Under the pieces are notes generated by a model. That model was not told the DNA's origin. It was given only the letters and a program-made list of their open reading frames with translations, and searched no databases. The position numbers and the translations under genes were made by a program. DNA of 64,000 nt from Adineta ricciae. Its lineage: Eukaryota > Rotifera > Eurotatoria > Adinetida > Adinetidae. The first letter of the stretch is position 1. The number at the start of each line of letters is the position of its first letter. The stretch is taken from NCBI GenBank assembly GCA_905250025.1, contig CAJNOJ010000067.1, positions 66,141-130,140 of the forward strand. Direction: 5' to 3'. Below, piece by piece: positions 1 through 19,128 of this stretch.

Positions 1-144
1 GACTTGATATCTAACGCATTTTGAGCTGTATAGAACAAAAACATACCTTGTTTGTTTTATTAGCAGTCTACTTGTATTGATTTACGAGCGTACGCAAGTG
101 ACAATAGCTCATAGAATGCGAACATCTCGTGTACCTTTTTTAGC

Positions 145-3100
145 ATGAAATCTTCTTATTATTTGAATGTTCTTCGCGGTCGAACTCAAGAACTGCCCGA
201 TGTCAGATCAAGGATTGTTCGAGTATTTGTCAGCTCGACATTTACAGGTTCTTTCATTCATCTTTTCTTTCTATCGCCTCATATATGTTCATTGATAGAC
301 ACACTAGCCGAACGAGATTCGTTGATTGAAAATATCTTTCCTAAGCTAAAAGATTACTGTCGACAACAATATGGATTGGAATTTCAAGTGAGTCAACTGT
401 TAGTACGATGTTTGTAATTATCTCTCGAATTTAATATTCCAGTACGTCGACATGAGATGGGGTATTACGATTGAATCAGCCAACAATCATGGTGAAGTTG
501 TCACGTGTCTTAAAGAAATTGAACTATGTAAAAAGTATTCGGTTGCAACAAACTTTGTGGTTTGCTTACTTTCGATCTTAAATGAACTCGGTTATCTTTC
601 ACTACTCGATATAGGTTCTACTTAGCCATCGATATGGTTCGCGACCTATTTCCGCTAAGATCCACGCACCGCTCTTCGAATTGCTCGAAAAAACTGCTCT
701 TGATGAGCAGAATGGAATACACGACAGTGATTTATTAGCGCAATGGTATAAAATCGATACCAACTGTATACCACATGCGTATATTTTACAGAATATTTCA
801 TTACTGATACCAAACTTCATCTCTAAAGTGAGACCAAGTGCAAAGATCGAGATGTTTACATAGTGTCAGTTTGATAGGATACAAATGAAGTGAAACAAGC
901 GAATGAACAATGGAAGAAGGTGAGTGAACGATTGCGAACATGTCTCCGACGTGCGGCAGAGTTATGTCTACAACGCGGCCAAATTTCTGAAAGTGATTAC
1001 GACGAATTTTTCATTTCAAGTGAGTTTCTGTTTCGCTGATTTCTATTTCCTCACTTGTGCGATCATGTCCGTTTGTAGTTACCGAGAAAGAGATTGTCAA
1101 CGGAATTCTCGGAGCAAAAGATGCCAATGAACGTACTCTCTGTTTTCTACGCGATATCGTCGATATTCGCGATCATCTATCCGATGACAAAGCAGCGAAA
1201 TATATCGACATGTCGTCATCATCAGCGATCGATGAGGATGCTGAAAAGTTACTCGAACGATTGAAAACTGTTCGTATTCCCACTGCTTTGAAATCATCGA
1301 ACATTTACAAGTATAAAGTTCGATGGTCACCCGATGGTATCACTAAGCAACATCATAGTGAATATCTCGAACAATTCAATGATGATTTCTATCGATCCAT
1401 GAAGAAACAAATCGATCGATGTGCTCAAGCTCGACTGAAAATCACACCGAATGAATTGCAACATGAAGTTTTAGAGCATGCAATTCAATGTAAAACCTAT
1501 GTGAGCAAATTCCATGGCAGAACTGATGTTCTATCGAAAGTAGGAACGAAACTTCGGGTGACCGAATCGAGGAAAAATTATTTCTTTTTAGTTGGAAGCA
1601 TATATAAACATAAAAAATGAAGGTCGACCTTGTGTTGTGCATGGTGAATCTGGTTGTGGGAAAACCAGCGTATTGGCTAAAACGGCAACTGAAGTATGTG
1701 AATGTAATTCTATTTAGCTACCCTAAGTTTTCATTCTAGGTATTTAAATGGTGGCCAAAACGATCAGTTTCAGTAGTTTTACGTTTTCTTGGGTATGTAT
1801 TCATCATTCCGGAACTCTCTGAGGAAGAAGCAAAACCTTTGCATTGTTTTAGAACTACACCGACATCTTCAACTATATACAAAACTCTCCTGTCGATCTC
1901 TCGACAAATTTGTGAAATCTACAGCATATCAATGACTGCTTATCCAACAGTGAATCAACTTCGTGATCAACTTGAACTGAATATCTTTCCACAGATTCCC
2001 GATAATGAATACCTTCTCATTCTACTGGATTCGATCGATCAATTGCAAACAGATGCATACAATTGCAAATGGTTACCTTTACAATTTCCATTCAATGTCA
2101 AATGTATTGTTTCAACGTTACCTGATCATGGTGATATTCTAAAGAATTTGAAAGAACTCTTGTGGGGAAACGATAAACCATTCGTTGTCGTCCCACCATT
2201 CGAGCCCGCAACTGTGGAGACTGTTTACAACGATTGGCTTGCTATGAAACAACGATCGTTGAGTGACGAACAACGTCTATTCATAAAAAATTTTATGAAC
2301 AAACGCAATGAAATCTTACCACTATTTATGAAACTTGTGTTCGATATTATTTCGGTTTGGCATTCATACGATACAATTGATGAGCATTTGAATTATTTAC
2401 ATGATGTGGATGACTGTATTCGTTACTTATTTCAACATTTACAAGTTATCCATCATCCATTATTATTCAGTCGAGCATTGTGTTACATGACAGCATGCCG
2501 AAGCGGAATAAGTCAAAATGAATTAGAAGACGTTTTGTCACTTGACGACGATGTCTTGAAAAGTGTTTTTCAACATTATATTCCACCTGTTCGTCGTTTA
2601 CCGGGTATCCTGTGGACAAGAATTCGAAATGATTTGGATGAATACATCACCGAGAAAGAAGTCGACGACGCACCGGTCATTTATTGGTAGGGCAATTAGA
2701 GATCTCTCAGAGAGATTACCAATAGTTGCTTAACGTTTGTTTCGTTTAGGTATCATCGTCGATTCATCGAGGTAGCTCGAGAGTTGTACGTATCGAATTT
2801 GAACGCGGATGATCGACTAGCTGTGTTTCAAAATATGGTCGATTTGTTCAAAGAAACCTGGAAAGGAAAAAATAAACCCTTCATAATCGATGATCCAAAA
2901 TTAGTTCAGAAATACAAACTCGATCAATCTGGTGGTAAAATTCAAGCAAATCGTTTTACAACGTCGCAGCCAACCGAATTCATTGATTCTGATGGCCATG
3001 TACAATACAATAAACGAAAGCTCAATGAGTTGCCTCAGTTTTTGAGCAAACTAGCACCTGACATAGCCCTCCCGATTGCAGCTGCCGAAGTTCTATTTAA

Positions 3101-6100
3101 CTATTCGTTTATGCGTATGTAGAATGCCGTCGACTAATCCGATCATCTATTTGTATGTGTGTTATGTTTCAGATGCGAAATTTGGCGTTTCGCCATTTGT
3201 CGATGTCATTCAAGATATTGAACAATTTGAAAATCAAACAAATTTCAAAGTAATTGAAACAGTTCGAGAAATTCTCAAAGAAATCAAGTACCTCTCGATG
3301 GCATATTTAATCTGTGGTCATCTGCTTAACGAATATCCCGACAATTATGCATTTGAATTAGCAGCACGATTCGTAACTGTGTACGGGTTGAAAGCAAACC
3401 TTACCAATTTAATCCAACAATGTGATGAGCAAAGTCCTCGGCATTGTGCATTGATCGTACCTTACAGTCAATTGCAACCGCCGGGAAATGGCTTATTGTA
3501 TTCACTGAATAAACATACGACGCCGGTAGTTGATATCGATTTTGTAAATGGCGAATCGGCGGCGATAACACTTTCCAACAAGGTTGTTGTTATCAATATG
3601 AGGAATGGAGATGCAGTGATAGATGTGAATTTACCGAAGATTGACGAACCGTACTTGAATTCAACAACATTCTCAAGCGCAGTTTCCACAGACGATAACA
3701 AGAAATCATCGAAACTAATCTCAAGTGATGATAGTGACACAGACGATTCCAATTCGGAAGATGAAAATAGATTTAAACAATATATGTTTCTAACTAACTC
3801 AGCTCATAATATTTACCTGGTCTCCAATCATGGTGATGTAAAATTTCATAGAAGATCTACTCGGAGATTTCTACTTGTTGACGTGGTTAGTTTCAAACAA
3901 GGTATATGTATCTTTGCTGAAGAAGGTACAAATTCAGTGGAATGTTGGCACTTGGGACAAAATAAGCTATTCGCCAAACTTGATCTTGAAACAAAATCCT
4001 CACTGAAACAAGTTTTCTGCTTCCGAGGAAGTAGATTTATGCTCACAGTTGTTCTTCATGACGGAACGATACTGTTTTATATTCTCAACGGTTCACAATT
4101 TGAGAACCTTGCTACAATCGATGCTGGTCCACACTTAGATACTGTTTATCCTGACAAAGATCATTTGATCTGCACCTTTGATGCAAATACTCCTATCGAC
4201 TTCGCTTACATCGATATGAAAGTGATCCGCGCAAGCAGTGAAGTTCTAACTGAAAATCAGATCAACACAACATTAGTGAAATTCGATCCACCTATTATCT
4301 CAAAGCCATATCATCAAATCATAATACCTAAAAATCGAAGTCAATCTAAAGGAATGTCCATGGAATTATTTTTCATCATTATAACAAAAGGGGCGTTGTA
4401 TATTGTGCATATTTGCTCAGGTCGAGAGATATCATACGTATGTATTCCAGGGGAATGTCATACTGCTGCGATCTCGGCAGGCTCACCACATATTGTCTTC
4501 GCTGCTCGACAAGGCATTATGAACATTTACAAATGGCGATGTGTTGCCACAAAAGATGAAGATGTTAAAAACAAAGTTGATATTCATCATGGATATCAAT
4601 TATTTGTCACGATCGATATTAGTTCATCGGCAATACTTACTATCGCACCATCACAGGATTCAGGTAGTTTTATCTGATATTCTAATTCGTAGCATAAATT
4701 GTCTTTTCTTCAAAATAGCTGGCCTGTTTTTGTGCTCGTTAGAAAATGGAGCGATTAACGCCTATCACAGCTTTGCTGCAAAAGATGCAGCAAACAAAAT
4801 TCCGCCATTTCCACGTACAACAGAAGTTATTCATAGTCTTCAGCTATACGAGAAAATAGCTGTTACACTGGATAAATCAAAACGGTAAGATCATTTGCAA
4901 TAGATTAAAATGTATACATATACAACGTTCGCTCATGTAGAGAACTTGCTTCATGGTCATACCAGCATTTCACCGCAATTGAGTCACGCTATCTATTTCC
5001 TGGTACGATCAAGATTGATCATTATGCTGTCTTGTCAGATACAGCAATTGCCATCATTACAAATACACATTTTGTCGAAGTGTATGGGTTAAATTCATTG
5101 AATAAACCAGCACTCTGTCGTTTCAATCTTTCCTGTCCATCACAAGTCTTTGCCATCGACGATAAAACATTTGTCTTACTTTCGAATAATGGCTCGCTTC
5201 GATACATGCAGCACAATAAACACAAATTCAATCAAACAGCAACAAAACAACTGAATATTAAATGTGCTAAACTATTCAGCTCCGTTATAACATTCAATTC
5301 ACAACGAACTTTGATCGTTCTTGCTGATGATCAATATTCACTAGCGATTTGCACGACAAATGAAATTCTCTATATGAATATTAATCTCCCCTCATCGTTC
5401 GTGTCAAAAGTAACTAGTGATCTCACGCAAAACTATCTTATTTTCTATCTCGAAAACAAATCTCTCATCTCATGCCGAATTGAATCTTCATCCAAACCTT
5501 CATGTCAATTAATACCATTTGGTAATGCTGATCTATATGATGTGAAGAAGAATTGTTTATCTAGAATTCTTCATGATGAAAATCAACTTTACATACATAA
5601 TCTCAATTCCAAAACTTCTCATGAGTTTATTCAACTGGAAAATACATGTGAACTCATGTGTGTGAATGAATCCGGTGATTATGTTTTTGTTATTGTTAAA
5701 CCTCGCATTCTTTATATGTACCGAGTGAAAGATCGCCGGCAATTGGCCCGATTATTTGTTTATGATCATGTCACAACAATGGTTGCAACGAATGATTTCA
5801 TCGTGATGGGAATGAATGATCGCCGATTACTAACATTATTAATTGCTGATCCTGATGATCCGGAATTAAAAACAAAGATTCAAGCACTACCTAGCAGGTA
5901 AATCGAAACATAGATACACTTCATGCGTAATCAGTTTTTTGTCTACTAGACAATTAAAGCGTGATAGTCATTCAGCCGCAAGGAAACTAGTCGAACAAAT
6001 GGATGCCTTCGAAGACATGAGTTCCGATGATAATGATAGTGATCTCGAAGAGAATGCGAACGACAAAGACGATAGTGGACCAAACATCTACGCTGTGAAA

Positions 6101-6448
6101 CGAACTAAAGCACCAACTACTTCGTACCGTTTTGTTCATCGTCTCAATTGCAAGTTTACCGCATCAAAAATGAAAATCGATCAATTCGCACGAACATGTT
6201 TCTGTGATAATCCTCAAGGTGAAGCTGTGACCGATGACTCCGATGTTGACGCTGATGATAACAACGATGTAATTATTGCAAATACATCTCTAGTGCCAGA
6301 AACGCACAATCTCGACGAGATTCGTGAGAAAACCATCGAACACGAACAGCAGCAAATCAAAGGTGTCCAATTAGCTAATGCAAATACAACCAACCCAACG
6401 ATCATCAATGACTATTCCGTAACATCCAGCACATGTGCACTTCAGTGA
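145..6448 (+). CDS. NWD1-like NACHT and WD-repeat protein
   Basis: Large multi-exon gene, roughly 1,850 aa when spliced by eye. The N-terminus has the DUF4062-type fold of NWD1/NWD2/TEP1 proteins: VRVFVSSTFT-DTLAERDSL, then LEFQ-YVDMRWGI across introns 248-298 and 388-442, then YGSRPISAKI near 632. A NACHT ATPase follows, with Walker A GESGCGKTS near 1650 and Walker B YLLILLDSIDQL near 2010-2046. The C-terminal half (about 3170-5900) is beta-rich and fits a degenerate WD40 propeller. It ends in an acidic tail near 6000-6070 (SSDDNDSDLEEN). In this family the NACHT domain drives ATP-dependent oligomerisation and the propeller senses a ligand; the ligand here is unknown. The first ATG lies one base after a TTTTTAG acceptor, so a further 5' exon or a trans-spliced leader is possible. 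Family assignment is strong; which member it is remains unclear. Confidence 0.85.
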
Positions 6449-6657
6449 TAAGATATCTTCCTTTTACTAAGAGAATTAATGGAACAAAGCTATTGTTTAT
6501 TATTCAAATACATAATTCTATCTAATTTTCTCTTTTTCTACCATAGTCAAATATAGATATTAAAAAAAGCGTTTTCTGTCATTTCTCTACACACATACAT
6601 ACAAATCTGACGAAAAATAGGAGTATATACAATTCTATTCTGTTGATTGGATTTGTT

Positions 6658-9550
<2,893 letters not shown>

Positions 9551-10791
9551 TTTCTTATTCGAAAGAAAGACAATAGTGTGCGATATAAACTAGTTCAATC
9601 GACAAATGTTGAATCGAACAAAGACATCTTCTTTTTCTTTCTTCAAAACTGTCGAATATAATTCCTTTACGATCAAATATATCTATCTGCGACATCGTAA
9701 ATAGATGTCCTAATCCATCATTTATCAAAAAAGATAAACTGACTTATCTTATTTGTTAAATTGACGCTATACGTTGAAGTTTATTACAATTTTCAACACT
9801 TCCACTCACCCACCTTATTATATTGATTTTCTCAAGCGATTCGTTTTTTTCCTTTCTGCTATCATTTTCTAAAGTAAATAGATTATAGATAGAGCGTTCA
9901 TTCTCCATAGCAGGTTTAATTATCTGTCTACAGTTGTCTTTAATTATCTTGATGATTGTTTAGTCCATCGAAGAATGACAGAAGGACAAAGACTGATTTC
10001 TTATCACGCCGTTCTATTATCGAAACAATGTACAATGAAAAATGCCATTTGACAGCATTTCATACGTGGAATTTCTTATCGATTCGATATGAAACAAGAT
10101 GACGGCGTCAGAAACTCCGCCCTCGTCGATGTTCAAACGATTTTGTTCGTCAAGACAAAACAACTTCTGTTGTCGTGGTTGCTCTCAAATTTCACAAGAG
10201 AAAAGAAAGTCGATGATTATACCATTCGATACCTGATTAACTTCTGACATGAAGAAAATTCACGCATAGAACAAATACAATTGATCTATTAAATTAGCTG
10301 CTCGATTACGACATTCGTCATTCGACCGGCACAGTGATGATCATCAAAAGAGATAAAGATAAAGAAAAACGACACTGTTTCCTTGAGTATTTGACCTCTC
10401 ACGGCACATCGAAACAAAGTTTCAGATATGGACACATACATTGCTTGTTTTTCTTCAACTCAGACATCTTTGAGTATTCGCTACTTGCAGATGATCATCA
10501 AATACATCGCCGCTTTTTTTGTTATATAATAGAGATACCTGAATAGTCTATTGAAGAATGTGTTAACTTGCTTCTTTCAAACGCAGTCAATTATCAGAGA
10601 GATATTTCTGTCCATTTTCATTGGTCCGGTGAGAGGAAGGGAGAAATCGGAGAGAGAAACGATTGGACAAAAATCATTCTCGTCTCTCATTACCTATACA
10701 AAATAAATAATTGAAGCTTTTTTTCGCAGACAAGAACACGTAAGTAGATTGTGTTTTGAGAAATATCTCTTCGAGATCGTTCTAGGAACGT
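9551..10791 (+). other. 1.2 kb gene-free interval upstream of mcm7 and the zinc-finger gene
   Basis: This is the divergent 5' interval between mcm7 (-) and the Blimp-1-like gene (+). I searched it for exons encoding a PR/SET domain and found none. The open frames, for example 10334-10546, have no recognisable motif or codon bias. It presumably holds promoters for both genes. Confidence 0.5.
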
Positions 10792-11721
10792 ATGAACATG
10801 ATTCGTCAGAGGCAGTACAATCCTGCTCTGCATCAAATGTTGATACCGTCATTATCAGAATGGATTTTCGAGCAAAAAGTAATCAGCGTAACAAACGAAT
10901 TCGTATGATAGATACTTTTGTTTTAGCAAGTGGATGCGTATTGGTTAAGGAATCAATTTGGTGATCGGGGAGATTTTCAACAGTTACCATTTCTTTTTCC
11001 TCTTACACAGGCAATGAAATCGAACGATGAACCGACCGATGTTCTGCGAAAACCTTTTCAATCAAGTAGAGCTTCGATTTCGATTCGATTCGTTTTCTAT
11101 TCTTTATTTTGATAGTTTCCCCCACTCAAACGATCGGCAACACAAATAAATCATCGATATTGAACTTTTCCATCGAAAGAATCTTAGGTGGCCGTAAAAC
11201 ACCTGAAAGGTTGTCCTCACCCTCTCTCCATTGTCGTGGTCACAAGTCCCTTCCATATCCACTGAGAAAAGAAAATGGCAAAATCATCTACGAATGTGTC
11301 CAATGCTACAAAACATTCAGCCAATTGTCGAATCTCAAAGTTCATTTGAGAACTCATACTAATGAAAGACCATTTACCTGCACACAATGTCCAAAATCAT
11401 TCACACAATTCGCCCATCTTCAAAAACACACGCTAGTTCATTCAGGTACGAAGTTCTGCATGTTTCCTTCTGCTCTACACGATTTTCATTCGAATAGGTG
11501 AACGACCATACTCATGTCCATATTGCCCGAAACGATTCTCATCAACATCGAACTTGAAAACGCATTCACGTCTACATACGGGCGACAAACCATATCTCTG
11601 TCCAAATCAATCCTGCTCAGCACGCTTCACACAACTTGTACATTTGAAATTACACATCAAAACTCATTTGGATGAATCAACGTCACCATCAAAAGACATG
11701 AAATTCAATTCGATTTTGTAG
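10792..11721 (+). CDS. Blimp-1/PRDM1-like C2H2 zinc-finger protein without PR domain
   Basis: Four exons (10792-10878, 10927-11065, 11116-11445, 11498-11721) splice cleanly into 259 aa. The C-terminal half has four C2H2 fingers preceded by [16 protein letters not shown], which matches the segment before the PRDM1 fingers. Finger helices carry [26 protein letters not shown] and QLVHLKLH, diagnostic of Blimp-1 fingers 1-4. In the fourth finger the second cysteine is offset by extra residues ([11 protein letters not shown]). The N-terminal 130 aa have no PR/SET domain but include [10 protein letters not shown] (about 11160-11190), an engrailed-homology-1 type sequence that binds Groucho/TLE co-repressors in other factors. 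Likely a sequence-specific transcriptional repressor. The start is the first in-frame ATG after a TAG at 10783. An upstream exon outside this model cannot be excluded. Confidence 0.82.
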
Positions 11722-12401
11722 GCCAAAACTTTGTCTTCACAACAGCGTAACTATGTGTATAAACTAGAACTCTCTCGAAAAAATACATCGAATAGACGTC
11801 AAAGAACATGTCTTCTAACAGAATGTCTTAATCTCGTAATAATCGAAGATGATCGAATGTACATAATGATATTTACATTGTAAACAGATCTTCCTCCACA
11901 TTCATATCTATGTTTTCCTACTCGTTATCGCGAATATTTCTCTTTGTCATTAAGTCGAATATCAGGAACATTTTTGAAGTTTATTAATAGAATTTCATCA
12001 GGTTTATTCTTTTTCATCTTTCCTCATATACTCAAAAGGACCTTATTCTATTTCGGAGAGTTTGAATGAAGTCGATATTGCAAGAGAAAAAAGAAGACCT
12101 TTAGCTTGTTTGTACATATACGCACACACACACACACACCAAGAACGAGAACACGCCAGAAAAAGAGACAAGGAAATAACATGCGCAAAATGAGAACGAG
12201 AGAGAGAGAGAGTTAAATACATATCGAAAAAGAGAGAAGAAAAAGGAGACAAAAAAAAATCAACGTTAAAAGACGAGATAGTAGTTTTGTATATGTGTAT
12301 GCTTGTTTTGGTTTTCAATTAAGGTTAGGAGAGAATCTCTTGTTTTCTTATATACAAAAAAAAAGAAGTAAATGTGTTTCGCACGTTTGAATTCATGTTG
12401 T
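11722..12401 (+). other. Shared 3' interval with microsatellites
   Basis: A 680 bp stretch between convergent genes, holding both 3' UTRs. It contains a (CA)n run at about 12122-12139 and a (GA)n run at about 12199-12212. An AATAAA on the minus strand at 12003-12008 could terminate the rab7 transcript. No coding potential seen. Confidence 0.6.
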
Positions 12402-14887
<2,486 letters not shown>

Positions 14888-17800
14888 ATGAATGATGAAC
14901 TAACGTAAGAATTTCGTGTTTTGCCTTTTCATCTTCCTAAATCGTGTACAAAATATCACGAGACTTAAAAGCATTATTTGATAAAAAGAATCAACCGAGG
15001 CGTCTTTGTTTTTTTTTTGATCAAACGATAAATCGTGTCATCGACATATTTTTTCTTAGAACACAATCACCTCCAGCGCCAATTGTTTTGAAATTAAAAA
15101 AATACGATGATATCATTCTTCCTCATTCATCGTAAGTGTCATTTCATTTGTAGATCGAGTTGCATTTTTTCATTTTTTACTCATAGTCGTTTATCAACAG
15201 ATATTCTAAACGATACGTCTTCTTCGTCATTTAGTCCAGCTAATGAACCTCCGATTGTTACAACAGTATCACCCACAACTCTTCGTGTCAAATTGAAAAA
15301 ACCATTGTACAATACGGATGATGATGAATGTTTAAAGTAAGAAGAGAAATTGGATGAATTCAGATTCGAATTTCTTCTTTTCCAGTACGAATTCAGTCGA
15401 GACTAATTCTCGTCCTGCCAAACGTAGTAAAAAATCTTCCTCCAATGATAATCTGTACAATAACATATCAGAAATCAATAATGATCTAGAGTCTAGTCAA
15501 CAAGAGATGAACGAGTAAGTGATGAACTTGCCATTCATGAGAAAGTTTCATTTGTTGACTTTGTTTTAAGAATAAAACAAGAACATTGTGTTATTAACGA
15601 ACAACCAACGAATTCGCCATTGGTTCTGAAAATTCGCCGAGATAGTTTAACTTCAACTATTGGGTAAGTTCTTCGTTTTTCCCTTTCATTCAATTCTTTC
15701 AAAAGAAATTCTTCACAGAAATACAACCGCAGCTGACGCAGACACCAATCGACAGCTACTACTTAAACTAAAGAAAAATGAATATGGAGAATTAACAACA
15801 AAACCAGTGCCTGTAGATAATATCCCCAATACCTTCACCAACAATGAGTATACCAATGGACACAGCGAAGGATTAAATGACTCGTTCAATTCTCCCATCC
15901 ACCAAGAAAATCTACCTGCAATTCAACCACATATTACAAATATGTTATCAAATCTAACTGATGATAATCAATGGAATGATCAACCGATCAATAGTAATCA
16001 TATTTCTCAACAGACGACTACAACTACTACTAGGTACGTTTGTCATCGACAATCAGATCACTCGATTACAGAATAGGATTTTCACTCTTATAAGGATAAT
16101 TGTACTTGAAAACATTTTTGATAGTGTTCAGCTGATAATAAGTCCTACGGCGGCTATATTGAAAAAACGCGATTAGGTTATCTACTTAGATCTTCGGTTA
16201 ATCTTGACTAACGTTTTGCTCGAAGCTAAACTAGAAGATATTTAATTGACGGAAATGCCATTTCTTTGCGAGTCGAAAGAGAATCGGAGTGTTGTTGTGG
16301 ATGGCAGACTAGACGAAACTACGATTTCTTTCAGTCATGTTCCAATGAATACAACTCCGACGACACCGTCGATCATGTCAACCGCATCGGAAACGTAAGT
16401 TTTATTTGATTAGATGTCATGTGAGGTAGAGAATCATTTTTAGTCATACAAAAGAGCTTCTGGATGAAGCATTGGACAGTGTCAAAAGTGTTCTGATGCA
16501 AACATTCAAGAAGAATTTGGAAGCGGGTGGCGATCTAAAGTAAACTACAATGGAATTTCGACTTCCGTATAGACTGTTTTTTCGTTTCGTTTAGTGCACT
16601 GAAAAGTAGTTTAGGTTCGGATGAAGTCGCCGAAGTATTTCTATCAAAATTACGAGAATCACTTAAACGTGAAACGACAACTATTACTGAGAATGAACAA
16701 AAACCCTTGGAACATATCAATATGAACACCGAAGTTCGTCCTTGTCAACCGACAACTCCATCGTCTTCGTCTTTAAATACAATTATATCTCCAATTATGA
16801 ATGTTGTCTCACCGTCACCTTCGTCATCTTCGCCTCTTCCATCGATATCAACCATTATGAACAAAACGACATCATCCTCTCCCTCGACGCCGATTCCTAC
16901 CTCGCCACAACCGGTAACACCAAGTAGTAATAAACGTAAATCTTCCAATCCAATAACAAATCCCAATCGTTTCGATGGAGCAACAGAAGAAGAATTAGCT
17001 AAACGTCTCCTATCAGATATTCTGCAACCAAATCTCGATATTGTTTTTGTACGTTTTACTAGTTTCTGTTTAAATTCAAAAATATTGAACAAATCGATCT
17101 GATATAGGTTGGAATCAATCCAAGTCTCTATGCTGTACATAAAGGTCATCATTATGGCGGACCAGGAAATCATTTTTGGAAATTACTTCACATGTCTGAA
17201 CTAATTCCGAATGCATTTACAGCTGAAGATGATTATCGAATGCCACAGTATGGTATCGGTTTTACGAATATCGTGCAACGGCCAACGAAAGCTGGGTCAG
17301 ACATTACAAAGTGAGAACAATCGATAGAATTTAAACAAAAGGACGTGTTTTTCTTTCTTTGCAGAGATGAGATTACTGCTGGAGCGGAAATCTTAATGCA
17401 AAAGATTAAAATGTATCGACCGAAAGTTGTTGCATTCAATGGCCGAGGTATTTACGAAGTCTATGCCGGTAATAAACATTTTCATTATGGTAAACAGCCT
17501 GAACTATTTCCCGAAACAGATACAGTGCGTAATTGTGCTCTTCGGTTTCTTTCATCTACTATCGACATGTTCTTTTTCAGCATGTTTTTGTCATGCCATC
17601 ATCGAGCGCTCGTTGTTCTCAGTTACCACGCGCCGAAGATAAACTTCCGTTCTACGTTGGATTACGAAAATTGCGCGATTTTGTTAATGGAACATTACAT
17701 TCACTGAATGAGGCTGAAATAACGTTTCCAGATATAAAAATCAAAGATACAGATGATGTATTACAGAAAACAGTGATTCGCATTAGTAATAAACCATTTT

Positions 17801-18700
17801 CGGAACTTGCACCGGAAATACTGAAATCCTACGGAGACAAGATACCATCAGCACAATTAGTATCGAAGTTTAAACCGAATGCAATAACAACTCAAACAAT
17901 GTCGATTCTACATACTCAACAAAATGGCAATTTACTCAATTATGATCAACAAGGATCGATTAGTAATGAAATTCTCACGACAAAATCTTCAGTGGGAGAG
18001 CATACATCTTCGAATACAGCAATACCTATGAATGATACAGATGCCGCTGTATTAGCAGCATTGGCTAATGGTGCATTTAGCTCCTCGTCACAAGTACGAC
18101 AATCTCAAACGATTCATCTTAGTCGACTGCAACAACAAACCGTTTCCTTCTCAGGATCTTCGTTGAAATCCAATGGTACAAGTAAGTTCGATGTTATATT
18201 CGACATCCATCTCATACGGATTTCTAGGTCAAACTACTTGCACGCCAACTACGTCTCATACCATTCACCATTTACCACAGAACTCTTCCAGCGAACAACT
18301 GACACAGCCAATAACATCTTCTATTCCAATCCTATCAACTAATTCTCAGATCGTTCCTCACCAAATCGTTGTTATCAATCCTAATGAACGTCCGACATCA
18401 AGCAATCCTATATTAAATTCAAATTCATTAAAAGATCTCTTATCTAGTCAGCAACCTACTCAAAAGCAACAGTTTGTTGTCCCATCGATTCCCGCTTCTG
18501 TTCAAACATCGAATACCAATCTTCCTCGTGCGGCAATAACGACGAATAAACTCTCGACTGCTACAGCCGATGACAGTCTTTATCTTCATTACGAACGTGA
18601 ACAGCCATCAACTCAAAGTCCGTTTCACTTTTCATTTGTCATCGATGAATATTCATCCACTCCCAAACGTTCACGGTATGTTTCAATCAATGATCTATAA
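14888..18700 (+). CDS. tdg: G/T mismatch-specific thymine DNA glycosylase with long disordered arms
   Basis: Multi-exon gene whose central domain (about 16963-17690) is a thymine/uracil DNA glycosylase of the MUG/TDG family, which starts base-excision repair of T:G and U:G mismatches. Signatures are NPNRFDGATEEELAKR, the catalytic-loop segment GINPSLYAVHKGHHYGGPGN (the Asn of NP matches the catalytic Asn of human TDG; the following Gly is Ser here), YGIGFTNIVQRPT, VVAFNGRGIYEVY and VMPSSSARCSQLPRAEDK. The N-terminal arm, about 500 aa over many small exons, is low-complexity with an NLS-like PAKRSKKSSS and a sumoylation-type IKQE near 15570. It carries four spaced copies of a [IL]xLKL[KR][KR] motif. 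The C-terminal arm is Ser/Thr/Gln-rich. At roughly 900 aa it is over twice human TDG (410 aa). The first exon MNDELT at 14888-14904 is chosen because its donor joins in frame to 15061. A donor-like GGTATG at about 18675 leaves the last residues uncertain. Confidence 0.9.
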
Positions 18701-19128
18701 CAACAAAGTAGAAAGCGAATCAATTCTATATTTCTATATGTGCATTAGTCTTATTGTTCGTATCCATATATACATAGGTATCTCCTGAAAATTTTTAATC
18801 TGTCTTCTCGTTAATAGAATCTCTTTTCTTTCTTCTGTCTATTTCTTTGAATGAAATCAACCAACGTTTTGTCTTTTCTTTACTCTTGTATTTTCCTTCG
18901 TTTTCTTTTTCGACATTTGTATAGTGTTCTATTTTTTTCTCGTGCTTTATTTGTACGTGTCTGTATCTATTCTCGGTGTACGAAACTCTCTTTGTATCTC
19001 TGGCTTTCTCGCGCTCTCGCTCTCTACAATAGAGAAATAAAATATATTCATCATGTTTTTGATCTCTGTATAGAAAGACAAATTTGATTTATTTGATGTT
19101 CTTATGTTTTCTTTTTGTATATTAGATA
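18701..19128 (+). other. TDG 3' UTR and intergenic spacer
   Basis: A 428 bp T-rich stretch with AATAAA at 19036-19041, a plausible poly(A) signal for the TDG transcript. A pyrimidine tract and ATTAG acceptor-like site sit a few bases before the next start codon. No coding potential. Confidence 0.55.

Noticed and set aside
10334-10546. Possible PR/SET-domain exon upstream of the Blimp-1-like gene
   Set aside because: The translation has no SET-domain motifs and no splice site linking it in frame.
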